DNA of 9,846 nucleotides from Fibrobacteres bacterium CG2_30_45_31 (GTDB lineage Bacteria > Fibrobacterota > Fibrobacteria > Fibrobacterales > Fibrobacteraceae): contig MNYL01000067.1 in NCBI GenBank assembly GCA_001873075.1, forward strand, positions 1 through 9,846, given 5' to 3'. The notes under the pieces are model-generated. The model was not told the DNA's origin, did not search any database, and worked only from the letters and a program-made list of their open reading frames with translations. Positions 1-5,911 of this stretch are shown here, piece after piece. A program made the position numbers and the translations under genes. Position 1 is the stretch's first letter. The number at the start of each line of letters is the position of its first letter.

Positions 1-273
1 CAGGTCATCATAGACCTGCGTTGCTTTCTCAAAATTTTGGGCACTCTGGGCCCACGCCCCATTGTAATGATAGAGAGTGCCTAAATCAAAGTAATAAAGA
101 AATTCTGTGTTAGAACCATAAAGATCTTCTTGGTTCTCTACAACCGCTTTGATGCCCGCTTCAAAGCCGCCTTTTTCTAGGGGTTCTGAAAGTTCTTCAT
201 AACGCGTCATCGACTTATTCGCACAAGACGAGAGTAACAATGCAAGAGACAGAAAAAGAAAAAGTCGTTTCAT
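1..273 (-). CDS. COG3014-like lipoprotein, N-terminal part (3' end beyond window)
   Basis: Reading the minus strand from the ATG at 273 gives 91 codons, open to the window edge. The N-terminus (MKRLF, then a leucine-rich stretch) ends in the lipobox L14-S15-S16-C17, so this is very probably a lipoprotein; Ala at +2 gives no inner-membrane retention signal. The mature part (for example YYFDLGTLYHYNGAWAQSAQ) resembles the start of a tetratricopeptide-like helical repeat. It begins 15 bp after the stop of the LpoB-like gene, with AGAAGG as a plausible ribosome site, so the two are very likely cotranscribed. The COG3014 assignment rests on the TPR-like start and on my recollection that COG3014 proteins accompany LpoB-type genes. 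The family's biochemical role is unknown. The gene is real; the family name is moderately sure. Confidence 0.72.
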   Translation of the reverse strand, partial: MKRLFLFLSLALLLSSCANKSMTRYEELSEPLEKGGFEAGIKAVVENQEDLYGSNTEFLYYFDLGTLYHYNGAWAQSAQNFEKATQVYDDL

Positions 274-288
274 GAAGCAGGCCTTCTA

Positions 289-900
289 TTACATCTTCAC
301 GGAGCTTTTAGACATATACTTCTTGATCTTCTTGTCACCGATCCAGATTTTTTTGTGGGTCTGAATGTCAATAAGTTCCAAGTCAATCTGATAGAACACA
401 ACTTGTTCCTTACCTTCTTGATCCACAATGGAATTGAGAGAACCCGTGAGCATCAGGTCAGCACCGATTTCCTGACCCGCATCCTTGCGTGTTTCTTCAG
501 TAGCATTGCCACCCTGACTTGCAAGCTCATTGCGAATTTCATTGCGAGCTTCTGCATTCGCGACAAAATCCACCTTGCCAGAATTGATAAGCGCCCGTTC
601 CATATCCTTGATGAATGTTTCCACGTTAATATGTTCGTGACTCTTATTGCGAATAGAACCCACTACGATAGTCGGGAGCGTACCGCCACGAGACTGTACC
701 ATCTTGTCATACCAAGGCCGAGCGATACAATCATTGATCATTTCATCGGCAACAAGACGGGAATCGGTGTCATTCCACTTGCCAGAAAGATCGATCACAG
801 AATCCGCTTCAACGCGTGTAACCTTTTTGCTATCACCACTGCAACCAAGGAAAGCGGTTACAGCGACGCAAACGGTAATCATTTTGAAAAGTTTAGACAT
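289..900 (-). CDS. lpoB: LpoB-like penicillin-binding protein activator lipoprotein
   Basis: This 203-residue protein starts at the ATG at 900. The reading frame is open to 942, but the 900 start places a signal peptide at the N-terminus and follows AAAGGGG at a good distance. The lipobox is F17-L18-G19-C20 with Ser at +2, which suits an outer-membrane lipoprotein. Right after the anchor comes the family hallmark VEADSVIDLSGKWNDTDSR, known from LpoB/PF13036-type proteins, followed by an alpha/beta domain with VVGSIRNKSHEHINV and a C-terminal GADLMLTGSL segment. In enterobacteria LpoB reaches from the outer membrane to activate the peptidoglycan synthase PBP1B; here that role is inferred from the family. 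No PBP gene is in the window. It is first in an operon with the COG3014-like lipoprotein. Family sure, exact partner unknown. Confidence 0.88.
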   Translation of the reverse strand: MSKLFKMITVCVAVTAFLGCSGDSKKVTRVEADSVIDLSGKWNDTDSRLVADEMINDCIARPWYDKMVQSRGGTLPTIVVGSIRNKSHEHINVETFIKDMERALINSGKVDFVANAEARNEIRNELASQGGNATEETRKDAGQEIGADLMLTGSLNSIVDQEGKEQVVFYQIDLELIDIQTHKKIWIGDKKIKKYMSKSSVKM

Positions 901-905
901 AGTTA

Positions 906-912
906 CCCCTTT
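906..912 (-). promoter_or_regulatory. Shine-Dalgarno deciding the lpoB start
   Basis: On the minus strand AAAGGGG lies 5 nt before the ATG at 900. It supports that start over the more upstream in-frame ATG at 942, which would put 14 extra polar residues before the signal peptide. Confidence 0.65.
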
Positions 913-955
913 GGGAAGAATTTGCTCTTCAGAATTTAGCAAAAAATATATCCCT

Positions 956-969
956 GACTTTTAAAAGTC
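956..969. repeat. Perfect 14-bp palindrome between divergent genes
   Basis: GACTTTTAAAAGTC reads identically on both strands. It lies 56 bp upstream of the lpoB ATG and 131 bp upstream of the divergent gene at 1100. On the minus strand a TATATT (945-950), usable as a -10 box, starts 5 bp downstream of it, so the palindrome would occupy the spacer/-35 area of an lpoB promoter, and no good -35 hexamer is seen there. A dimeric regulator's operator is one reading; chance in an AT-rich region is another. The rest of the 199-bp intergenic region shows no further element I can support. Confidence 0.4.
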
Positions 970-1099
970 CTCTTTTTCGTTTTTCTTCCTTTGAAACCCG
1001 CCATTAACCTATTCTAATAATCCTTTCGTCAGAAACATTGCCCGCAGACTATTTGTTTAATTATTTTTTGCTTAGTCATTTGATTCTGATGGAGCAATT

Positions 1100-1657
1100 A
1101 TGAATAAATCTGGATTAGTATTAACACTTGCTCTTGCACTTCCCATTTTAGGATTTGCTGGAGAAGGGCGTCCTGTTTTTAGCCCTTGGGCAAGCTTTGG
1201 ACTAGAACTTGGTGTCGTCGCTCCTGTAAATAATGCTTGGAAAGATGAAACGTCTGCTTTTTTTCAGGGTAGTTTTGTTTCCAATATGCAAATACTTCCA
1301 CTCATCAGTGTTGTGGGGGAGATTGGCTATTCCGCTCCAGGGAATGGATTCAATGCCGCTTTAGGAGTTCAGCAACAGCTACTCCCGCTTCCCATTACGC
1401 CTTTCATTGATGGAATGGCGGGACTCCGCATTGTTCCCGATGATGATCACACGCCCAAATTCGGCGACCGTTTGGGCCCCAGTCTGGGGGTCGATGGCGG
1501 TATTTTATTCTTTCGTGAATCCTCGTTCCAGCTTCGTGTAAAAGGCGGGTACGAATGGACATTTAACACGGAAATGGATCACGGTTGGAAAGCCACTATG
1601 GCGATTCTTTTCTCTGATACTCGTCCTGGGCTCAAAGCCATTGACGTCAGTCGCTAA
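1100..1657 (+). CDS. Secreted protein, possible small outer-membrane beta-barrel, unknown function
   Basis: The 185-residue product begins with a clear Sec signal peptide: a short basic start, a hydrophobic run of about residues 6-19, and probable cleavage after G18-F19-A20. There is no lipobox cysteine. GGAG six nt before the ATG supports the start. The mature part is rich in Gly and alternating hydrophobic residues (SFGLELGVVAPV, ISVVGEIGYSA, FQLRVKGGYEWTF, WKATMAILFSD), as in porin-like or OmpA-type eight-strand barrels. It does not end in the aromatic residue typical of barrel proteins (last residues DVSR). I do not recognise a family. It converges on the ATPase gene with only 18 bp between the stops and no evident terminator. 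Secretion is well supported; the barrel idea is inference. Confidence 0.7.
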   Translation: MNKSGLVLTLALALPILGFAGEGRPVFSPWASFGLELGVVAPVNNAWKDETSAFFQGSFVSNMQILPLISVVGEIGYSAPGNGFNAALGVQQQLLPLPITPFIDGMAGLRIVPDDDHTPKFGDRLGPSLGVDGGILFFRESSFQLRVKGGYEWTFNTEMDHGWKATMAILFSDTRPGLKAIDVSR

Positions 1658-1675
1658 TACTTTTTAGAGTGCCCT

Positions 1676-3379
1676 TTAGTAATTTCTAAGCCTTAGTAGA
1701 GTCATCGCAATTTCAGCGGGGCGTGGTAAAGCGACGTCCCGATTCATTCCCTGAGGTATTTTGCGAAAACCAACGTTGGCGATTTGTGCATAAATTTTTT
1801 CGATGCATTCGAGACTGGGTTTATCTACCGCATTTTGCAACAAATTAAGCACAATCAGCCCTGCCCCGTAACGCTGGGCAGAATCACAAAATTGAGGAAT
1901 GGGCCCTATTTCAGCTTCGACAAATCCAATTTGGAGACGCCCGCCTTGAACGCGCACTTTCACTTGACGTTCCACAGGAGATGTTGGCCGCACATGGGGC
2001 AAAAGTTCTTCCACATAAGCAAGTAGCGAGCGGCTCAAACCTTGAATGAACGGCGGGTGATCTTCTGGTAAGCGGTGAGGGGGTTCACTCGCACAAATTT
2101 CCTTCGCCCGATGGGTGGCCCATTCCGGTTGGTATTGATTCATCACAATTACCGTATCAGCCACATTCAAATAGTCCCCGCAAGCACCTGCCACTAGCAC
2201 AATGTTCAAGCCAAGACTCGTAAGTTCTCTTGCTCTGTCAATCAGAGGAATCAAGGGTTCCCGAGAGGCCCCCACCAATTTTTGCATACGCGGATCGCGA
2301 ATAAGAAAATTCACCGCCGAGGTATCTTCATCAATAAGCACCGTATGAGCCCCGAACTCAATAGCCTCTAAAAGGTTAGAAGCTTCGCTCGTAGACCCTG
2401 AAGCGGAGAGCGTCGAAAAGTTTTCCGTTGAAATTCCAGAAGGTAATTCACGAACGAGAGGAGCGATGCGCGTATTCCGGACACTGCGCCCCCCTTCATC
2501 GCAAATTCGAACTGCCGTGGAATCCACTACAATCCATTCCCGTCCATCCCCAGGAATATGAGGGTACACCGCTTTTTCTAAAGCCGAAAGCAATGTCGAT
2601 TTTCCGTGGTACGCACCCCCTGCAATAACAGTGATTCCCTTGGGAATGCCCATCCCTGTAATTTCACGGCCACAGGCCTTAAGGGTCACTCGCATTTCAG
2701 GAGGACTCTTAAAAGAAACTGCCGAAGCTAAAGGTAATTCGGAAATGCCCGATGCTCTGGGTAGAATGGCTCCATCGGGAACAAAAGCGACTAATTTCGC
2801 CATCTCCAAAGCAGCAAGGAGTTCTGTGCGCACTTCTAAACTTTCAATATGACGTCTGGCAGACTCTATGGCACCCTCTCCAAAGCAATACAGAGAGGTT
2901 GAAAGAGTATCGGGTAAAATGCTGGTCAGTATATCACAAGCGTTCGGGACATCAACCATGCGGTGATCGCCAGGGAGCTTCACCCAAAGAGTCGCTTCTA
3001 CGATAGCGACACCCTCATTTTCCGACGGTCCACCCACCCACAAAGAATTGCGCGTCAAAATTTCTTGGCCTGGATTCGCAATGGAAATCGGGAAATCCAC
3101 ACCCACAGACTGAGCGGTAATTTCCTCGGCAAGTCTTCGAAGCAAAAAATCTGCAAGGGCGAGGCGTTTTACCGCATTATTCGCCAATTCAGGGGAAAAA
3201 CCCAAAGCAGAAAGCGGGATCCGAAATTTAAGGCGCGAGGGAGGCGCATAAGGATCTCCCTGCACATGCAAGAATTCTAATTCAAAGTCGCCAAATTTCC
3301 ACGTTTTCTGCGCAAGACTCTTGTATAAACCATAACTTTTGCCCGTCAGAGAACGCAATTTCTGATATATTTCTTTCAT
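1676..3379 (-). CDS. ABC-class P-loop ATPase of the COG3044 family
   Basis: The family is a predicted soluble 'ABC class' ATPase of unknown bacterial function; its known relative is MRB1590 of trypanosome mitochondria, an RNA-editing factor. Start is ATG 3379 (567 residues); an in-frame TTG at 3388 would add three residues, and neither has a good Shine-Dalgarno. Counted from the TTG, the Walker A motif GGAYHGKST is at 257-265, an ABC-signature-like segment (STLSASGSTSEASNL) at 325-339, and the Walker B/family hallmark LIDEDTSAVNFLIRD at 351-365. The first ~200 residues form the family's N-terminal domain and the last ~130 its C-terminal domain. Length matches the usual ~560-570 residues. No membrane segments are seen. 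It stands alone, divergent from the PEGA gene and convergent with the gene at 1100. Family very sure; role unknown. Confidence 0.92.
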   Translation of the reverse strand: MKEIYQKLRSLTGKSYGLYKSLAQKTWKFGDFELEFLHVQGDPYAPPSRLKFRIPLSALGFSPELANNAVKRLALADFLLRRLAEEITAQSVGVDFPISIANPGQEILTRNSLWVGGPSENEGVAIVEATLWVKLPGDHRMVDVPNACDILTSILPDTLSTSLYCFGEGAIESARRHIESLEVRTELLAALEMAKLVAFVPDGAILPRASGISELPLASAVSFKSPPEMRVTLKACGREITGMGIPKGITVIAGGAYHGKSTLLSALEKAVYPHIPGDGREWIVVDSTAVRICDEGGRSVRNTRIAPLVRELPSGISTENFSTLSASGSTSEASNLLEAIEFGAHTVLIDEDTSAVNFLIRDPRMQKLVGASREPLIPLIDRARELTSLGLNIVLVAGACGDYLNVADTVIVMNQYQPEWATHRAKEICASEPPHRLPEDHPPFIQGLSRSLLAYVEELLPHVRPTSPVERQVKVRVQGGRLQIGFVEAEIGPIPQFCDSAQRYGAGLIVLNLLQNAVDKPSLECIEKIYAQIANVGFRKIPQGMNRDVALPRPAEIAMTLLRLRNY

Positions 3380-3459
3380 TACTGACAAAGGTACATTTTA
3401 TATGTTTTTTTGCCCTTTCTATTTGTTTTTTGATTTCCCCAAAGTCTTCTTTTGATGTT

Positions 3460-3498
3460 AAAACTAAGGTTACACAACACCATGCCCCCTTTAGTTTT
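3460..3498. repeat. Inverted repeat upstream of the PEGA-protein gene
   Basis: AAAACTAA (3460-3467) is the exact reverse complement of TTAGTTTT (3491-3498), with GG/CC just inside offering further pairing. The loop of over 20 nt is too long for a typical terminator and no T-run follows. It lies 36-75 bp before the ATG at 3535, so it could be an operator or a 5'-leader hairpin. The 155-bp divergent intergenic region otherwise shows only AT-rich sequence; a TATAAA at 3397-3402 (minus) is a weak -10 candidate for the ATPase gene. Confidence 0.4.
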
Positions 3499-3534
3499 AT
3501 ATCTTAAAGGGAAATATGTTTCAGGAGCTTATTT

Positions 3535-4071
3535 ATGAAATCTCTTTCTAAATGCCTTTCGTTAAGTGCTCTCACCGTTGCACTCTGTGCTTTTGTTGCC
3601 ATGGCAGATGAAGAACCACCCCCACGTGGCGGCGTTGGTAAAGTGACTATCATCACAGATCCTCCTAACAGCCAAGTGTTCCTTGGCGGCGAAGATCTAG
3701 GGAAGAGCCCGATCATCGAACGTGAATTTAAATCCGGTCGTCACACTCTGGTTGTGGTTGATCAGGGTTTCGAGTTGGTCAATGAGCGCTTTAACGTTTG
3801 GCCGAACAAGGTCAATACTTTTGGTGGCAAGACCGTGATTCCTAAAGGCGATATCAAAGTCACCACCAATCCTGGCAAATGTGTCATCTACGTGGATGGC
3901 GATAATGCAGACAAGACCGATGGTGCCCCTCTTACTGTTCACAATCTCGATGCCGGTGACCACATGGTTCGCGCTGAATGCAGCAACCGCAAGAGCGTAG
4001 AACAGTTGGTAAAAGTCGAAGGAGAAAAGACCGTGGAAGTCTTCCTCGATGCCACAGGCAAGAAAAAGTAA
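3535..4071 (+). CDS. Secreted protein with two PEGA repeats
   Basis: The 178-residue product has a Sec signal peptide with probable cleavage after A22-M23-A24, and the start is fixed by AGGAG seven nt upstream. Two PEGA-like beta units follow. The first, about residues 36-98, has GKVTIITDPPNSQVFLGGE, then SGRHTLVVVDQGF. The second, about 106-172, has GDIKVTTNPGKCVIYVDGD, then DAGDHMVRAECSN. The pattern of strand, short turn with Pro, 'V-x-V-D/G-G', then 'G-x-H' and strand is what defines PEGA domains in S-layer, kinase-associated and envelope proteins. No lipobox or membrane anchor is seen, so a periplasmic or surface location is inferred. The C-terminus is lysine-rich (TGKKK). The gene is monocistronic, ending at its own hairpin terminator. 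The fold is fairly sure; the ligand or partner is unknown. Confidence 0.82.
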   Translation: MKSLSKCLSLSALTVALCAFVAMADEEPPPRGGVGKVTIITDPPNSQVFLGGEDLGKSPIIEREFKSGRHTLVVVDQGFELVNERFNVWPNKVNTFGGKTVIPKGDIKVTTNPGKCVIYVDGDNADKTDGAPLTVHNLDAGDHMVRAECSNRKSVEQLVKVEGEKTVEVFLDATGKKK

Positions 4072-4091
4072 TTACAAATTTGATTTTCTTG

Positions 4092-4127
4092 AAAAGGCCG
4101 GGTTCATTGCCCGCCTTTTTTATTTTT
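4092..4127 (+). terminator. Rho-independent terminator of the PEGA gene
   Basis: AAAAGGCCGGG (4092-4102) pairs with CCCGCCTTTT (4110-4119) as ten base pairs with one bulged C and a 7-nt loop, followed by a T-rich tail. It begins 20 bp after the stop codon at 4071. Confidence 0.85.
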
Positions 4128-4142
4128 AGAGGTGCCCATTAT

Positions 4143-4176
4143 AAAAAAAGACGAACACTTTCGTATTCGTCTTTTT
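4143..4176 (-). terminator. Rho-independent terminator of the tRNA-Cys gene
   Basis: Read on the minus strand, GACGAATAC (4171-4163) and GTGTTCGTC (4158-4150) form a nine-pair stem with one T-G wobble closed by a GAAA tetraloop, flanked by A-run and T-run. The T-run after the stem is seven long (4149-4143). The hairpin starts three bases after the tRNA discriminator. Confidence 0.9.
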
Positions 4177-4178
4177 CG

Positions 4179-4251
4179 AGGCAACGCTCAGACTCGAACT
4201 GAGGAATGAGGCTTTTGCAGAGCCGTCCCTTACCAACTTGGGTACGTCGCC
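4179..4251 (-). tRNA. tRNA-Cys (anticodon GCA)
   Basis: The 73-nt minus-strand gene folds as a standard cloverleaf. The acceptor arm is GGCGACG/CGTTGCC (one G-T pair). Position 8-9 is TA, and the D arm is CCC...GGG with an AAGTTGGTAA loop. The anticodon arm is CGGCT-CTGCAAA-AGCCT, giving anticodon GCA; its first pair (27-43) is a C-T mismatch. The variable loop is CATTC, and the T arm is CTCAG-TTCGAGT-CTGAG. The discriminator base is T73, the identity element expected of tRNA-Cys. CCA is not encoded: the next bases are CG and then the terminator, so CCA must be added by the nucleotidyltransferase. It delivers cysteine at UGC/UGU codons. It lies alone on the opposite strand from the flanking protein genes. 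Confidence 0.96.
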
Positions 4252-4264
4252 ATAAGTGGGAACA

Positions 4265-4293
4265 ATTATAAATAAAATTTTTTTATTTTCCAA
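4265..4293 (-). promoter_or_regulatory. Promoter of tRNA-Cys
   Basis: On the minus strand TTGGAA (4293-4288) and a perfect TATAAT (4270-4265) are separated by exactly 17 bp of A/T-only sequence, as expected for a primary sigma-factor promoter. Transcription would begin near 4258, leaving a leader of only a few bases before tRNA position 1 at 4251. Confidence 0.85.
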
Positions 4294-4300
4294 GGCACTT

Positions 4301-4843
4301 ATGTGGATTGCATCTCTGAAACAAGCTTTACTGATGAAAGCGATGGAATGGTGGATTCGAAGTCTCCGTATCAAAATCGTGATGCCCTCGAATTTTGAGC
4401 CTGGGGTATTGGCCTTGTGGCACAGAGATCTCGCCGCTTGTACCGCGGCCTTTAAAGACAAAAATGTCCATGTGCTTATTTCTCAAAGTGCTGATGGAGA
4501 AAAATTTGCAAAAATTGCCGAAGCACTTGGTTATGAGGTCTCTCGAGGTTCCAGTAGCCACGGTTCTCTCCATATTCGGCACCTGCTAAAATCGTTGCAT
4601 GAAAAACGCAATGTGGGCATGGCTCTCGATGGGCCCAAAGGTCCTGCTTTTGAGGCAAAACCAGGGACTCTTTGGCTTATTAATAAATCCAACCGGCCCG
4701 CGTGGATGTTATCCCCAAGCTATGGAGCCCACACCCAATTGAAATCTTGGGACAAATCCATTATTCCTTTTCCTTTTTCGAAAATTGTGATGAATTTCGA
4801 TCCCGTTCCTTCATTCAAAAAAAATGCATGCTCATTCCACTGA
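4301..4843 (+). CDS. DUF374-family (LpxJ-like) lipid acyltransferase
   Basis: The 180-residue protein carries the DUF374/PF04028 pattern: LWHRDLAA (39-46, with the acyltransferase-type His-x-Asp), ISQSADGE (60-67), RGSSSHGS (82-89) and ALDGPKGP (108-115). From memory, the characterised DUF374 member is LpxJ of epsilon-proteobacteria, which adds a secondary acyl chain to lipid A. The specific role here is inferred, helped by Kdo transferase and exporter genes 2-5 kb away. The ATG at 4301 follows AAGG. An in-frame GTG at 4256 is rejected because the reading frame would then span the tRNA promoter and lacks a ribosome site. The protein ends about 13 residues after the usual IPxPFS segment, shorter than I expect of the family, right after a run of eight A (4819-4827 region). 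An alternative is a lysophospholipid acyltransferase. Confidence 0.85.
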   Translation: MWIASLKQALLMKAMEWWIRSLRIKIVMPSNFEPGVLALWHRDLAACTAAFKDKNVHVLISQSADGEKFAKIAEALGYEVSRGSSSHGSLHIRHLLKSLHEKRNVGMALDGPKGPAFEAKPGTLWLINKSNRPAWMLSPSYGAHTQLKSWDKSIIPFPFSKIVMNFDPVPSFKKNACSFH

Positions 4844-4890
4844 GCTCCGTTTTTCCAATTTCCCTTTAGTATTTTTGTCTTGTTCAGCAT

Positions 4891-4902
4891 GGAGAAATCG
4901 TG
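4891..4902 (+). promoter_or_regulatory. Shine-Dalgarno and GTG start of the exonuclease gene
   Basis: GGAG (4891-4894) is followed five nt later by GTG at 4900. The nearby ATG at 4889 is out of frame and meets TGA within five codons, so GTG is the only sensible start; it places the first catalytic Asp at residue 11. Confidence 0.75.
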
Positions 4903-5553
4903 ACCTTATTTGCAAAATTTGTAGCCTTTGATTTAGAAACCACAGGCCTTACCGCACAGAAAGATGAAATCATCGAAATCGGGGCTGTCAAGTTTACCGT
5001 AGAATCTGTTGATGGAATTATACGTCCCAAAAAGCTTACCGAATTTCAGACATTTGTGCGTCCCAATATGCTCATCCCAGCGGATGCATCAAAAGTGAAT
5101 CACATTACGGATGACATGGTGGAAAATGCGCCACCGATCGCCGATGCTCTCCGTAGGTTTACTGGTTTCTGCGGTCTCGATACCATTCTTACCGCTCACA
5201 ATGCGGACTTTGATGCGGGGTTCTTGCGCGTTGCTTATGAAAAGAATCCACAATTGCTTCCCGGAAATCCGATTGTGGATAGCCTCCGCATTTCAAAAAC
5301 AATTCTCCCGGAACTCAAATCCCACAAGTTGGGCGATCTTGCCCGTATGTTTAAAAAATCCAAGAATCAGATTGGGATGGAAATTTCATCGGATGCGATG
5401 CACCGTGCGGTCTATGACTGCGAAATGCTCATGGAAGTGTTCGTGGCGTTGCTCCGCCGCCGTATCCGCGAGAGCGATTGGGATATGTCAAAAATTCTCC
5501 CTTGTATTACCAAGCAAGGTTCAGAGCCCGCCTACATCAGAAAAGGGAAATAG
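4900..5553 (+). CDS. dnaQ: DnaQ-type DEDDh 3'-5' exonuclease
   Basis: The product is 217 residues and soluble. The DEDDh active site is complete: Exo I FDLETTG with D11 and E13, Exo II TAHNADFD with D103, and Exo III HRAVYD with H168 and D173. These coordinate two metal ions for 3'-5' hydrolysis of DNA, as in the epsilon proofreading subunit of DNA polymerase III. The length fits a stand-alone epsilon-like protein with no helicase or GIY-YIG fusion. The C-terminal tail (about 185-217) shows no clear Pol III alpha-binding motif that I can identify, so a repair exonuclease or RNase T-like role stays possible. It starts 56 bp after the DUF374 gene, probably cotranscribed, and is followed by a bidirectional terminator. 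Fold and chemistry sure; proofreading assignment moderate. Confidence 0.85.
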   Translation: MTLFAKFVAFDLETTGLTAQKDEIIEIGAVKFTVESVDGIIRPKKLTEFQTFVRPNMLIPADASKVNHITDDMVENAPPIADALRRFTGFCGLDTILTAHNADFDAGFLRVAYEKNPQLLPGNPIVDSLRISKTILPELKSHKLGDLARMFKKSKNQIGMEISSDAMHRAVYDCEMLMEVFVALLRRRIRESDWDMSKILPCITKQGSEPAYIRKGK

Positions 5554-5581
5554 ATCCTTTTTTCTTTGCTTTTAAAAACAC

Positions 5582-5613
5582 AAAAAACCGTCTTTCGAAA
5601 AAGACGGTTTTTT
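5582..5613. terminator. Bidirectional terminator between the exonuclease gene and rpmB
   Basis: A perfect 14-pair stem, AAAAAACCGTCTTT (5582-5595) with AAAGACGGTTTTTT (5600-5613), closes a CGAA tetraloop. Because it begins with an A-run and ends with a T-run it can stop transcription from both sides. It lies 28 bp after the exonuclease stop and 14 bp after the rpmB stop. Confidence 0.93.
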
Positions 5614-5627
5614 AATGTTTTTCTGCG

Positions 5628-5849
5628 TTAAATGCCGAGTTCGTGAACCACGGCAAAAATGCCGCGCTTCATAATGGTGCGAAGACCAGCATTGCTAACG
5701 CGAAGAGTAACCCAACGATCTTCTTCAGGAACGAAGAATCGCTTGGTTTGAAGATTCGGCAATTGCTTTATCAACTTCTTACGATGGGAGTGGGAAACCA
5801 TGTTACCCACGAGACCGGCTTTGCCGGTAACTTCACAAATACGGCTCAT
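5628..5849 (-). CDS. rpmB: Ribosomal protein bL28
   Basis: The 73-residue basic protein reads MSRICEVTGKAG, then GNMVSHSHRKK, then NLQTKRFFVPEEDRWVTLRV and a C-terminal TIMKRGIFA segment: the bL28 pattern in full and at full length. It belongs to the large ribosomal subunit and is needed for 70S assembly. It has a single Cys (C5) where zinc-binding forms have CxxC pairs, so it is the zinc-independent type. GGAG seven nt before the ATG fixes the start. The gene has its own promoter just behind ispH and ends at the bidirectional terminator. No rpmG (bL33), often adjacent in other bacteria, is present here. Confidence 0.97.
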   Translation of the reverse strand: MSRICEVTGKAGLVGNMVSHSHRKKLIKQLPNLQTKRFFVPEEDRWVTLRVSNAGLRTIMKRGIFAVVHELGI

Positions 5850-5880
5850 ACAAAAACTCCGTGTTTTTTAGACAAGCGCA

Positions 5881-5909
5881 ATTTTAGTTAATAAAATGCA
5901 AACCGTCAA
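5881..5909 (-). promoter_or_regulatory. Promoter of rpmB
   Basis: On the minus strand TTGACG (5909-5904) and TAAAAT (5886-5881) are spaced by exactly 17 bp, each one base from consensus. The -35 box starts 3 bp after the ispH stop codon. A transcript starting near 5874 would have a leader of about 25 nt with GGAG before the rpmB ATG. This allows rpmB expression independent of the upstream operon. Confidence 0.85.
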
Positions 5910-5911
5910 TG

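Noticed and set aside
355..964. Long plus-strand open frames opposite lpoB
   Set aside because: They are antisense to a protein with a lipobox and a family signature, and show no ribosome site or recognisable motif.
1686..1696. CTAAG-C-CTTAG as a terminator between the convergent genes at 1657 and 1676
   Set aside because: The stem is only five pairs with a one-base loop, it lies inside the ATPase coding region, and no T-run follows.
4256..4300. GTG 4256 as the DUF374 start
   Set aside because: No Shine-Dalgarno precedes it, the extension is coded by the tRNA promoter sequence, and the ATG at 4301 has AAGG upstream.
4126..4461. Minus-strand open frame covering the tRNA
   Set aside because: It reads through the tRNA, its promoter and its terminator, and is antisense to the DUF374 gene.
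5111..5575. Second plus-strand frame inside the exonuclease gene
   Set aside because: It lies in another frame of a complete DEDDh exonuclease; its Trp/Cys/Arg/Ser-rich composition is typical of a shadow frame.
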